From the NCBI GenBank assembly GCA_947044405.1, contig CAMRHE010000157.1:2804501-2868500 (forward strand): a DNA stretch of 64,000 nt. Direction: 5' to 3'. This document shows positions 26,101-35,682 of this stretch, in pieces. A program made the position numbers and the translations under genes. The notes under the pieces are model-generated. The model made no database searches and was not told the DNA's origin. It saw only the letters and a program-made list of their open reading frames with translations. Source of the DNA: Leptodactylus fallax. Lineage: Eukaryota; Chordata; Amphibia; Anura; Leptodactylidae. The first letter of the stretch is position 1, and every line of letters starts with the position of its first letter.

Positions 26101-29100
26101 ATATCGTCCCACAGCTTTGTTGTGTTGTATGCATTGCGCTCCAGCCAAGTCCACAGAGTTGATAGCTTCCTATTATAAGAAGAAAAAATAGTGCATGGAA
26201 CCAAATAAGAATCTAAATACACATCTAATTAATTCCCTTCTGCATGAAGTGTCCTTTTAATATATACAAGGGTGTATATTAAAAGGACATCTGGAGCCAC
26301 CATATGACAGGACTGATGTATTTAAATTGCCACTAACTTTTCAGACAACTTAGTCTCATTTAATAGAGCATGTGATTATAGACCAAAATGTAACACACTT
26401 TAATTAAAAATGTTGCTGCTTTCTGCCTGAAAAACCTCTAGGAGATTCCCTTCTCGTCAGTTTGCAGTTCACTCTCTGTTACTAGGGAAGTCCTGTCCAT
26501 AGATGCAAGACAGCTTCACAGTGAGTGAAAGGAGGAGGGACTGTTCTGTTTCCACACAGTGAATAGAGAGGGAGGGGCTGATTCTTCAGCCTGAGAGAGA
26601 AATGTAAAATGTGCTGCTGCAGAAAAACTGATAGAGCACATGTATAAAGGCTTACACAGCCAGAGAACAGACAGCCCAGCAAGACCCTGCAGATATTTCA
26701 ACCTTTCATGAAAACTCAAGGAATGAACGCTTATAAATATATACTATTGTACTAGCAATATAATCTTCACTGATTCATGATGCAAATTCCCATGACAACA
26801 TTTGAAAACACACACCACTCACCTCTTACTTCCTGTCATATCATCTCGAATAAAGTTGTCGCTGTGTTTGTTGATGGCATAGTTGGTCAGGTGCATACAG
26901 ACATCGTCCTGTCATAAGGAATTGTCCAAGTTAAATACTGTTTAATCACCAAATAAAATATAGAAATTGAATACAACTGCCTAGGGGCATAACTTGCTGA
27001 GAAGAGGACCAACTGCTGGGACCCCCACCAATTATGAGTGAAATGAATGAAGCAGCTGGTTGCACATGTGCTACCACTCCATTCACTTTTATGGGACTGC
27101 TAGAGATCACCATGTACAGTGCTCACTATCTCTAGTAGTACCATAGAAAATGACTGGAGAAATGGGATCTCCATTCTTGTGACCAGATGAGGTTCTACCA
27201 TTGAGACCACCACCGATCAGCAATTAATTCCCTATCCTGTGGATAGAGGTAACTTCAAATAACTGGAATCCCTTTATGTCTCAAATATGAAAGGGAAAAT
27301 GCTTTAAAAACATTATGCATTTTTCCAGTGGGAAAGATATGGCTTTTAATGGATCTCAGTGGTCCATATCAATAACCACTATTTATAAAATGCCCTACAC
27401 CTACTTACCAGATTGCTGTGACTAGGTTCTGTGTAACTCATGGTAGCGAAACGTGCAAGACCTTCCTTGTAGATAAAAATGCGCAGAGGTTCACAAGATG
27501 TCACAAGGACGTATATACGTAGATCAAATTTATACCCATCAATCAGGAATGGCTGTGGAGATATACTGATATATTAATCACTAGGAAGATGGGATTTGGA
27601 AGATCGTGGCTATACTGATAACTTTGCTTAGAAATTAATCAAATGAATACTTGGCGTAATATAATAATAATAATAATATTGATAATATATAGTTTGCAGT
27701 CAATAATTAGATTTTTCTACATGCTGCCATGTTCAGTTTTTTTTTGGAGACGTAGTAAGCATAAAATAAATGTCACCTTGGAAACATACTGTTGACAGAT
27801 CATGTGATCGCCATGTCTGATATCCTTCATGTTTTTGGATAGAAAAATACCCCTGCCTTGGCAACCACTATCAGGTTTGCAAATGTAAGTCTTGTTTTTT
27901 TTTTGTGCGGCAATAGGCCTGTAGATCACCAAAACTGCGGAAAAAGTAGAGAAAAAAATCAAAAATAATATTAAAAAAACAAAATAAAAATTCACAAGCA
28001 CAGTACACAAATATACCAGTTAATATATGCAAAAAACACAGAAAATATACAAGGTGATCTAATATTATCTTCAGGAAACAATGAGCCCATGTTTAATGCA
28101 CCAGTTAACTGTCTACTGATCCATACATACAGCATTACAGAACAAAAGGTTATTTTAAGATGAAAGACAACCCACCCACAGGAAGATTCTTTAAAATCCT
28201 TAAGATGTCAAGTCTTGATGTAACATAGGTGACTTTTATGTGTTTTTACACAGGGCTTCAGGTAAACATATGGCATATTGGGAAAAAGACATCACATTGC
28301 ACACAGTTTAGATCCTTAGGCAGGGGCCCCACGTTGTGTTTTACAGTGCCTACTTCCACACATTGCAGAAATTGTAAATTGCAGCATGTCAATTATACCT
28401 ACAGAAGCACTGGTGTTTTCAGTACAGGTATAATAGGGACAGAAAGTCCGCAGAGGAAAACTCTGCGGACTTTCTGTGAAAAACAATGCGGAAAAAAACG
28501 CAATGTGTTTCCACTGTGGTCTTTTCCAAAGTGTTTTTCAGCTCCGGCTCACTACGTGGGACCTTAGCCTTACGGTTCTTCACAGGAGTATATTACAACA
28601 CCATATGGCCATACATGTAACTTCTGCATGACCCCACTTACATATGAAGTTTTTTTCTGTCAAGTTCTACATGGCAAAAAAATAATAATGGCATGTTCTA
28701 TCTCAATATCTTTGTAATACACAGCGTTAACAGAGACATTATATGGCACAATGATGAGATGATAGCCTATGTCTTTGCGATGTGGAGCCATGGCATTATG
28801 CTTTGTTCACAAATGTACTGCAGCCCCAGAGGTCAGACACCCAATGATCAAACAATGTTATCTATCCTGAAATATGAACCCAATGTTATAGTCCCAGATC
28901 TCCCTTTGAAGAGTGCAGGAAACTAAAGCCTTGCAGGAGTGCGAATGAACCTTCAAAATTACTGTGAAAGCCTGGTACTCACTCAGCAGGCAGGCACCAT
29001 GTTCGTGGAAAGATGTTGTAGTCTTTAGGGAAAAGCTTTAGCAAACGATTCATATTTCTTGCCAACAAGTCTTTTCTGCAGATCTCACTCATTCCTGGAA

Positions 29101-30233
29101 AGTGGTTGATTTTCTGATAAGAAAATATATACTTATTGATAAAAAAGAAAAAGCTGAATATTTATGTTGGAAAACCTATTTTTTGCATGTTAACCTGCCT
29201 GGAATCTCTTCATGTCCATTACACGCTCCAATGAGACGGAGCAGTCTGTCCAGTAAACAGTCCACTCCTCTTCATCTCCAACTTCCTTCAATCCACACAC
29301 ACGTGCAGCACGACGCACTGAAACACAAGCAAAAGCTGGGGTTTTACCATTTACTTTTACCATTTTTTATGTTAAAAAGCAACCTGCAAAGTCAAGGGGG
29401 CAAAGTTATTACAGAAAAGTTGCCTGATCCTTATTTGACATATAGGAGCAATTCTAATATTATTTTACACCAGATTTCTGATAATATCTGTAAAGCGATG
29501 CAAAATTTGCTGGCCCTACATAAGTAAGTAAAATAATATTAATATTAATTAGTTTGCAACTTTTTAAATGCCAGTTGCAGCATGACTGGCGTTTTTGCTC
29601 CACGCACAACACTTTCCCAAAAAGTGCCGGAGGAGAGACAACGACCCTAACAATTTATTATGATTTACACAGAAAATTTGGGCAATTAATTGTTAAATAA
29701 CCAAAATTGAAAATCAAAAATCAACTGAATTAATGATTGTGAATTTGCTTAAATTATTTCAATTATTTCCCCTGCCATCTTGTCTCACACTGCCATTGGC
29801 TGAAGGATAAGTCACTAACTGAACGCTGTCCAATCGGGATTGCTAGTGTATGAATAAACGAAACTGAAATATAGAGGCATTGCATGACATATAAATAGGG
29901 GGCATGGTATGTAAAAAGGGAGAGTCCTAAAATAATTGTTAATTAATCATAAGCAAGGTAAAATGGTCAATTAATCGTGATTTTGTTCTAGGTAATAAAC
30001 TCCCAACCCAGGCACACCCTCCACAGGTGATGTGGTTATCAACACCGGCTTACTCTTGTCTGTCTTTTAAAACACATATGCACACTTGGCCAAACCAATC
30101 GTGTATGTGTGTGCGTGAGTTGGAAAGAACAGCTAGGTGTCTGGGCTCCAACAGTTATTAAAGGTGTATGGGAAACTTGATGAGCGTAGTGATCTTATTG
30201 CCTCTGTCCCCACTCAGCAGTGATATGTGGCTG

Positions 30234-30282
<49 letters not shown>

Positions 30283-31696
30283 CAGTAGTCATCAGCCACT
30301 GGTAAGAAAGGACAGAGGGCACTACCTTCAGGAATACATAACTTAAAATACAACACCAGTCTTCATATCCCCTGCAGTTGCACTGGCTGAAATCTATGCC
30401 AGCTTATAGATGAAGTAGACGTCATGCATCATTTATTCCAGTTATCTAGTGTAAATGATACCACATCTGACAGGGTCCATTATGCCATGTGGTGTGGCCA
30501 ACATAAAAATGCCAGCTGTGACAATTTTTGTTGCAACTGCCATTTAAAAAGCCTCAAACCCAATTCTCCTTTTTTACGGCAGAAAACCAGCCCAGAAATA
30601 TAGTAACTCTCCCCACTGTATTCTACAGTACATTCAACTAGCTAAAAGGTACAATATATACTTGTATAATTGTGACAGATAATAGAACAGCCCTTGTCCT
30701 CATATTATGCTTACATATGAGCAGCATATACAAGAGACAGATCCACTGGTAAGTACCGAAAATATTTTTTAACAATTGCTAAATATGAGTTCAACAATTC
30801 AGCAAACCTGCCAAAATATCATTCTAAAATTGTATGCATGCAAATATACTTGATGGACTTACCACTCTCGTACTTGCAGTTTGTTAAACTGATTCCAATT
30901 ATCCTAAAATAAAAAAAAAATAGCATATTACATAAGGATGATAGACATATTACAGTGGTGGATTTATTTACTATATATATGTATATATAATTCTAGTGAT
31001 CAGTGGGTTCCCAGATTCTGGTTCCACGCTGATATCTTTATTATGCTATTCTTACTAGTCAGAATTAAAGGGTATTTTTTAATGTCGCATGCATGCCAGT
31101 ATATGTGCTAACACTTTATATTACTGTCTGCTCAATCACCAGTTGTCTTACCAGACGACTATGAGATGGTTGACTAACCTCGATAGCCAGACTTAATTCC
31201 ATAAAATATCCCACAGGTGCCTTTATTTGGTCCTAAATTGGTTTCCTGTAAAAACAACTGATCCTTGAGGGTGTTGGGGATGAGCGCCTGTATGGCAGTC
31301 ACTAACTCCCCTACTCCACAATACTTCCTCCACTTTTGAGTCCCCATGAGAAAAGCACATTACTTTGTTATTGTGATAACCAAGACTATGGCATACAGTG
31401 CTATATAGCCAATATAAACTAAACACCTGCGTTTTTTTCTTCTTTTTCTTTTTAGACTGGTCGGTTGTGTCCATAGTGATGTCTGTCTTTGGTGTTTCCA
31501 GTGCATGGTCCCATTTGTCCTGACTTTGGCTTTCTTCTAATGGATTAGTTGTCTTGGGGTCTTCATTCTCAGCGGTGAGTTCCTTGTATGCCGGGGATGC
31601 TCTGCTCAAACTCTCTGTTTCAGATTCTTCCTCGTCTTCTTCATCATCCCCCGAATCTTCCTCTGATTCACTGCAAACCTGAGTTTCAACTTTCAT
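17136..31696 (-). CDS. TTLL13: TTLL13, tubulin tyrosine ligase-like glutamylase, 14 coding exons
   Basis: TTLL13 belongs to the TTLL polyglutamylases, ATP-grasp enzymes that add glutamates to tubulin tails on axonemal and other stable microtubules. Coding exons in transcript order: 31427-31696, 30863-30903, 29199-29317, 28983-29113, 27777-27934, 27409-27552, 26823-26908, 25944-26169, 24708-24889, 24126-24314, 21817-22000, 19141-19353, 18441-18795, 17136-17356. Landmarks: acidic N-terminus then a poly-Lys run; 'LTNCKYES'; '[20 protein letters not shown]'; '[20 protein letters not shown]'; '[16 protein letters not shown]' (nucleotide binding); '[19 protein letters not shown]'; '[20 protein letters not shown]' then '[12 protein letters not shown]' (metal/ATP residues); '[20 protein letters not shown]'. 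About 839 residues if two problems are resolved: exon 27777-27934 has one surplus base in an A10 run, and the first junction is off by two bases. The third intron has a GC donor. TTLL6 is the closest alternative; synteny favours TTLL13. Confidence 0.9.
19937..20090 (+). mobile_element. Retroelement 3'-end fragment (Penelope-like?)
   Basis: Contains 'catgtctgaagaagagagct' and 'ggctaacacggtacaacatt', shared with 5863-6046. In the intron between TTLL13 exons 11 and 12. It has the look of a common 5'-truncated tail. Family name uncertain. Confidence 0.4.
20799..21000 (+). pseudogene. LINE ORF2 C-terminal fragment
   Basis: The plus frame encodes '[20 protein letters not shown]' then 'KCYKC', like the Cys-containing C-terminal domain of L1-type ORF2 ('TPxxLHKMG...C..C'). 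Short, with no ends identified. A dead fragment in a TTLL13 intron. Confidence 0.45.
22437..22990. repeat. Degenerate CCTGACC-rich region
   Basis: Repeated short motifs ('ttgctgcctgccctgacc', 'tgccacctgccctgactg', 'cctgacctttgggttg') make an irregular tandem, probably part of an old retroelement. No clear ends. TTLL13 intron. Confidence 0.3.
23167..23982 (+). mobile_element. Solo LTR, 816 bp, 5-bp target duplication
   Basis: Starts TGTGAAAGATCC and ends ATCATCACA (TG...CA). CCTGT lies immediately on both sides (23162-23166 and 23983-23987), a 5-bp duplication expected for LTR-retroelement integration. No internal coding region, so it is a solo LTR left by LTR-LTR recombination. Its right portion matches 180-560 of this window. 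Orientation is arbitrary without the internal region. In TTLL13 intron 10. Confidence 0.7.
25705..25803 (-). mobile_element. hAT-like terminal fragment
   Basis: The minus strand begins CAGTGGCGTACCTATCATAT near 25803 and continues through 'gggcccatgga'-type sequence, resembling the hAT-like start at 9135. Partial copy, no opposite end seen. TTLL13 intron 8. Confidence 0.35.
28319..28569. mobile_element. PIF/Harbinger-like MITE, TTA duplication
   Basis: Ends 'ggcaggggccccacg' and 'cgtgggaccttagcc', flanked by TTA (28316-28318, 28570-28572). Internal block 'catgtcaattatacctacag' shared with other MITEs. 251 bp, in TTLL13 intron 4. Confidence 0.65.
30235..30282. repeat. (TATC)n microsatellite
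   Basis: About twelve uninterrupted tetranucleotide repeats in a TTLL13 intron. Likely polymorphic in length. Confidence 0.95.
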
Positions 31697-31716
31697 GTTG
31701 ACAGGGAACACCTAGG
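31697..31716 (-). other. TTLL13 5' UTR part of exon 2
   Basis: On the minus strand, CTTACAG|CCTAGG places a splice acceptor just upstream of the ATG at 31694-31696. A GTG codon in frame at 31709-31711 is not needed as a start, because the ATG beginning MKVETQ is the natural choice. Confidence 0.6.
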
Positions 31717-32489
31717 CTGTAAGATAAACAGATGTTATAAAAAAAGAGCAAAATTGCACAAAAAAACTCCCTGCAGTTAATATCAGACTATACTAAGAAT
31801 TAACTACCCAGGAGAAACCTTTAGTGGATAAAAAATACAAAGATATTTGAATCCTTATTAAATTGAAGGCATTCAGAGGTCCCGACTCATGCTCCTCTAT
31901 GGCACCCCTAAAAGACTATGTATACATGTCGGATTAATATATATTTTCGGTGGCAGAAATTTGAGACTTACCTTGAGATTTCTGCTGCTGATGTGGGTTT
32001 ACTGCAGATCCATACAAGGATTAGCCCTAATATCAGTTATTGGGGACTAATCCTCAGCTTTTAGTGCAAAACCCAAAGGAAATAATTCCCATTCTACCTA
32101 GTTTTTCAGCTGCGGCACCCAAATGCCACAAGCAAAATTTCTGAAGCGCATGAACGCCATTTCGTAAATCCGATTCACATACATGGGGTGTGAATTACAC
32201 TGAATTCTGACATGTGTGAACATATCCTTATAACAGTTCATACAAAATGCAGCTGTAATATGGATGTGAAATTTCAATGTGGTCCCTGCCAGTAAGACTG
32301 TCATCACACATTACTTTCCTCCACCATAATACACATGTACAATCTGTCTCCATACACATTAGCAGCAGGCAGTAATAGCAGTGCTAATAATACTACACCA
32401 TGACCAGGCAGGCAGTCAGGACTATAGCCAGCGCTGCTGTAACTGCAGATCACTAATAAAACTTTCATCCTATATACACACGGGCTGCG

Positions 32490-32720
32490 GTAACCATGCG
32501 TCGTTGCTATGGACGCTTTGCTTCGGTTCGCCTCTCCACACAGCCGGTTCCTACAGTGCAAATGGCCGCAATCTCTCTCGGTCACTACCTCTTCATCCTG
32601 ATACATAACACGGCCAGACACTTACCCGACTCCCGGGGACAACAACTTAGAGGTAACCATGGAAACCGGGCATAGCCTCGCGGCGGGGGGGGGGCGGGGT
32701 GGACAAGGCTGACTGACAGG
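32490..32720 (-). promoter_or_regulatory. TTLL13 5' UTR exon and promoter with X-box-like motifs
   Basis: A minus-strand donor GTCGG|GTAAGTG ends a probable noncoding first exon at 32626, which would join the acceptor at 31716. RFX X-box-like sequences (consensus GTNRCC..RGYAAC) lie here: GTAACCATGGAAAC at 32653-32666 and GTTGCTATGGACGC at 32503-32516, with a further GTAACC half site at 32490. RFX sites drive ciliary genes, which fits a tubulin glutamylase. The matches are imperfect, and the transcription start is inferred. Confidence 0.5.
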
Positions 32721-32765
32721 AGAGTCCGGCACACTGCTGGCTGCGGGGCAAGTCAGGACTGTCCG

Positions 32766-33455
32766 TGTATTGTACTGTATATAGACGACTGTGTAGGTAC
32801 TGTAGTGTATACAGAAGACTGTGTGCGTGTACGGTAGTGTATATAGAAGACTGCATGTACTGTAGTGTATACAGAAGACTGTGCATGTACTGTAGTGTAT
32901 ACAGAAGACTGTGCATGTACTGTAGTGTATACAGAAGACTGCATGTACTGTAGTGTATACAGAAGACTGTGCATGTACTGTAGTGTATATAGAAGGCTGT
33001 GTATGTACTGCAGTGTATACAGAAGACTGTGTATGTACTGTAGTGTATATAGAAGACTGTGCATGTACTGTAGTGTATACAGAAGACTGTGCATGTACTG
33101 TAGTGTATACAGAAGACTGTGCATGTACTGCAGTGTATACAGAAGACTGTGCATGTACTGTAGTGTATACAGAAGACTGTGCATGTACTGTAGTGTATAC
33201 AGAAGACTGTGTATGTACTGTAGTGTATATAGAAGACTGTGCATGTACTGCAGTGTATATAGAAGACTGTGCATGTACTGTAGTGTATAAGAAGATGCAT
33301 GTACTGTAGGTATACAGAAGACTGTGTACTGTAGTGTATACAGAAGACTGATATTGTTAAAAAATATTTGTATACAGAAGACTGTGCATGTACTGTAGTG
33401 TATACAGAAGACTGTGCACGTCCTGTACTAAATATAGAAGACTATGCATGTACTG
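32766..33455. repeat. 30-bp minisatellite, more than 20 copies
   Basis: The unit is close to 'tgtagtgtatacagaagact' followed by 'gtgcatgtac'. The period is 30 bp, so two units fill each 60-base row from 33001 to 33300 almost exactly. Variants differ at C/T and A/G positions (atac/atat, gcat/gtat); the ends are degenerate. Because 30 is divisible by three and units lack stops, long frames open on both strands, but these are artefacts. It begins within 150 bp of the proposed TTLL13 promoter. Confidence 0.95.
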
Positions 33456-33739
33456 TAGTGTTTACTGACCAAATTACTGACTAAAATTTGATAGCATGAT
33501 TGATCCTGTAAAATGATAATGGATATACTGATAAAAACAATATACTGATCTATCCTAGTATCTGTTGTCATTGTTTTGGGTGTCCTACAGACAGCTCTAC
33601 TTGTCATGCTAGATGCTGACATTTTTATTTTCACACCTGTTGCTGTAGTTATATAAGGGCTTGTTTTTTAATGACATCATTTGGGGGTACACCCAAGGGC
33701 ATAAGAAGTAACCATGTGGCCCCATAGCAAAACTGCTAA

Positions 33740-33835
33740 TCCGGTGATGTCACAGTATAGAGATAATGCATCCGATGATGTCACAGTACAGAGATAATGC
33801 ATCCAGTGATGTCACCATACAGGGATAATGCCCAC
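33740..33835. repeat. 31-bp tandem repeat, about three copies
   Basis: Repeats of 'gatgtcacagtacagagata' plus 'atgcatccg'. Looser copies of 'atgtcacagtacagg' continue to about 33980. Confidence 0.7.
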
Positions 33836-34129
33836 TATGACATGCACACAAAATGATCACTGTGTACATTGTGAGATAAGTACAGAGATAATACAAACGG
33901 TGATATCACAGTACAGGAATAATACACACAGTAATGTCACAGTACAAGAATAGTGTACATTGTGACATCACAGCACAGGAAGAAAGTAATTATGATGTCA
34001 CATGCAGCCTTTATGATGTCCCAGTAAAGTAATGGAGACGCAGTCAGCCTTCCACATCCCCCTCCACTAGCCATAGTTATAATTATTTGCACCCTAGGTC
34101 TCAGTGGAAATGCCCCCTTTGTTGTTGGA

Positions 34130-34560
34130 CTCAGCAGCAGCTGCTATGTTATATATGAGACATTTAGAGCGAAATTGGGGAAAACTGTACAATTCAAAGC
34201 TATACTACTGTATTGGGCCACCTCTAGCCTGGATACAAGATGTGATATAGCAGAACATGGTATACAGCTTCTGTATAGTATCCTACAACATATTTACTCA
34301 CTGATATTGCAGTTGTAGATCCTGCACACTTGTAGGTTGCCAAAGCTGGTGTCCCAATTGTTCCCATAAATACTTACTTTGCGATAAATTTTACCAGCCA
34401 AAGAAGTGTTGCAATGTGGCGGAGACATTCCTAGGAAATCCTTGTTGTGTATGGCCAAGCATTATCCTGATGAAAAATGCCAGTTAGAAACCCTGTCATG
34501 AGAGGCAACACATGTGGCCACAGGATGTCCTGTACATATCACTGAGCTCTTAGTGTCCCC
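34130..34560 (-). pseudogene. Tc1/Tcb1-like transposase relic
   Basis: Read on the minus strand in shifting frames, this resembles the C-terminal half of a Tc1-like transposase: an 'FHQDNAWPYTTRI'-type motif (family FQQDNARPHTA), then 'WEQLGHQLWQPTSVQDLQLQ' and 'CIQARGG'. It has stops and frameshifts, and the third catalytic residue region is degraded. No terminal repeats were identified; the LTR retrotransposon is inserted just to its right. Confidence 0.55.
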
Positions 34561-34687
34561 TGTATCACTACTAGGGACAACCTACTGCTATATGTAGTGA
34601 GTGGGTCACAAAAATGGTGCTTATACCATTGTAACAGGAGACCCCTAATCAGAAATATGGTGTTTAACGACTTCTGCACCGCCCATA

Positions 34688-35664
34688 TGTGAACCGAGAG
34701 CAAGGCAGGTGGTTTGGACTCCGCAACCAGAAATGAACGCACACGCGGTAGTTCAAGAAAAAAAAATATATTTACTATAAGTTAATAAAGGCTAGTTAAA
34801 GGTAAAATGACAGGGATAAAGACAAGCAAAATATACAATATAGCATGAACAATTTCAAGGCAAATTCTGCAATGGTTTCTACTTTTACTCTGTCCACTTC
34901 TGCAGTATGGACACTGAATGAACAATATACTCAAAACTATCCCTAACTGACCCTGACATCACATTTGGGTGCACCCCCTTTTCCCCAGTGGTCCAGGTGG
35001 ACCGCTTACAGTCCGTAGAAGCGCGCGGTGGGGCCCAAAGTCGTTCCTTTCTTTTATAGTGAAGCGTCCTCCCTTCACGGTTATCAGGATCTCGGGAGAA
35101 ATGAAGTCCTCTTTAACAGACAGGAAAACCAACTGAATGCAATGTAATCCAACAGCAGATTCCACTCAGCACACTGACAGTCCTGCCGAATCCATACACT
35201 GAGCTGGGATGTAAGCCGGGATTTAGCAGGTGCTGTCCAGTACATCAACAGCACTGCGAGTCTCTATCTGTGGTATCCATATACACAGTCACAATGTCAG
35301 TCTCAGTGATCAGCCACTGAGCACAGTTCCTTTCACGTGGACTCACTAGTCCTGTTGTCTCTTTACACTCTGTTTGTCTCTGGACCAAGATACAGCTTAG
35401 CTGTACAGAAAAATCTCCACACCAGTTCAATACAACACTTGCCAAGATGGCTGCTGCTCTCTGTCTCGTCACTTCCTGCTTCTCTGCTCACACTCTGTCT
35501 GCAGAACAGGCAGGCTGACATAAAAGGGGGGGGGGTCTCACTCCAGCATCATGTCACAATTACAATGGCTGCTGTCTTAAAGGAACAGAATCACAGAAAT
35601 ACATTCAACATTAATAGTTTATACAGACAAATGAAGCTTAGGACAACATTGGCTGTCTCTTACA
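34688..35664 (-). repeat. LTR (3' LTR of the minus-strand element)
   Basis: 977 bp, TGTGAACC...CTCTTACA on the plus strand. Nearly identical to 40877-41853. Contains a G9 run near 35525. Confidence 0.95.
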
Positions 35665-35682
35665 TATTCCCCCCCACTTTAA
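35665..35682 (-). other. Polypurine tract
   Basis: On the minus strand AAAGTGGGGGGGAATA sits directly upstream of the 3' LTR, where the plus-strand primer of reverse transcription is expected. It overlaps the end of pol. Confidence 0.7.

Noticed and set aside
29102..29527. Plus-strand 141-residue open frame
   Set aside because: Antisense to the TTLL13 exon at 29199-29317, whose minus-strand protein is clearly conserved.
32647..33309. Long open frames on both strands (up to 217 residues) with 10-residue periodic repeats
   Set aside because: They arise because the 30-bp minisatellite unit has no stop in several frames and 30 is a multiple of three. No Kozak context, splice logic or protein family.
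32766..33455. Regular repeat array considered as CRISPR
   Set aside because: Units are contiguous with no unique spacers, and the window is a eukaryotic genome. It is a minisatellite.
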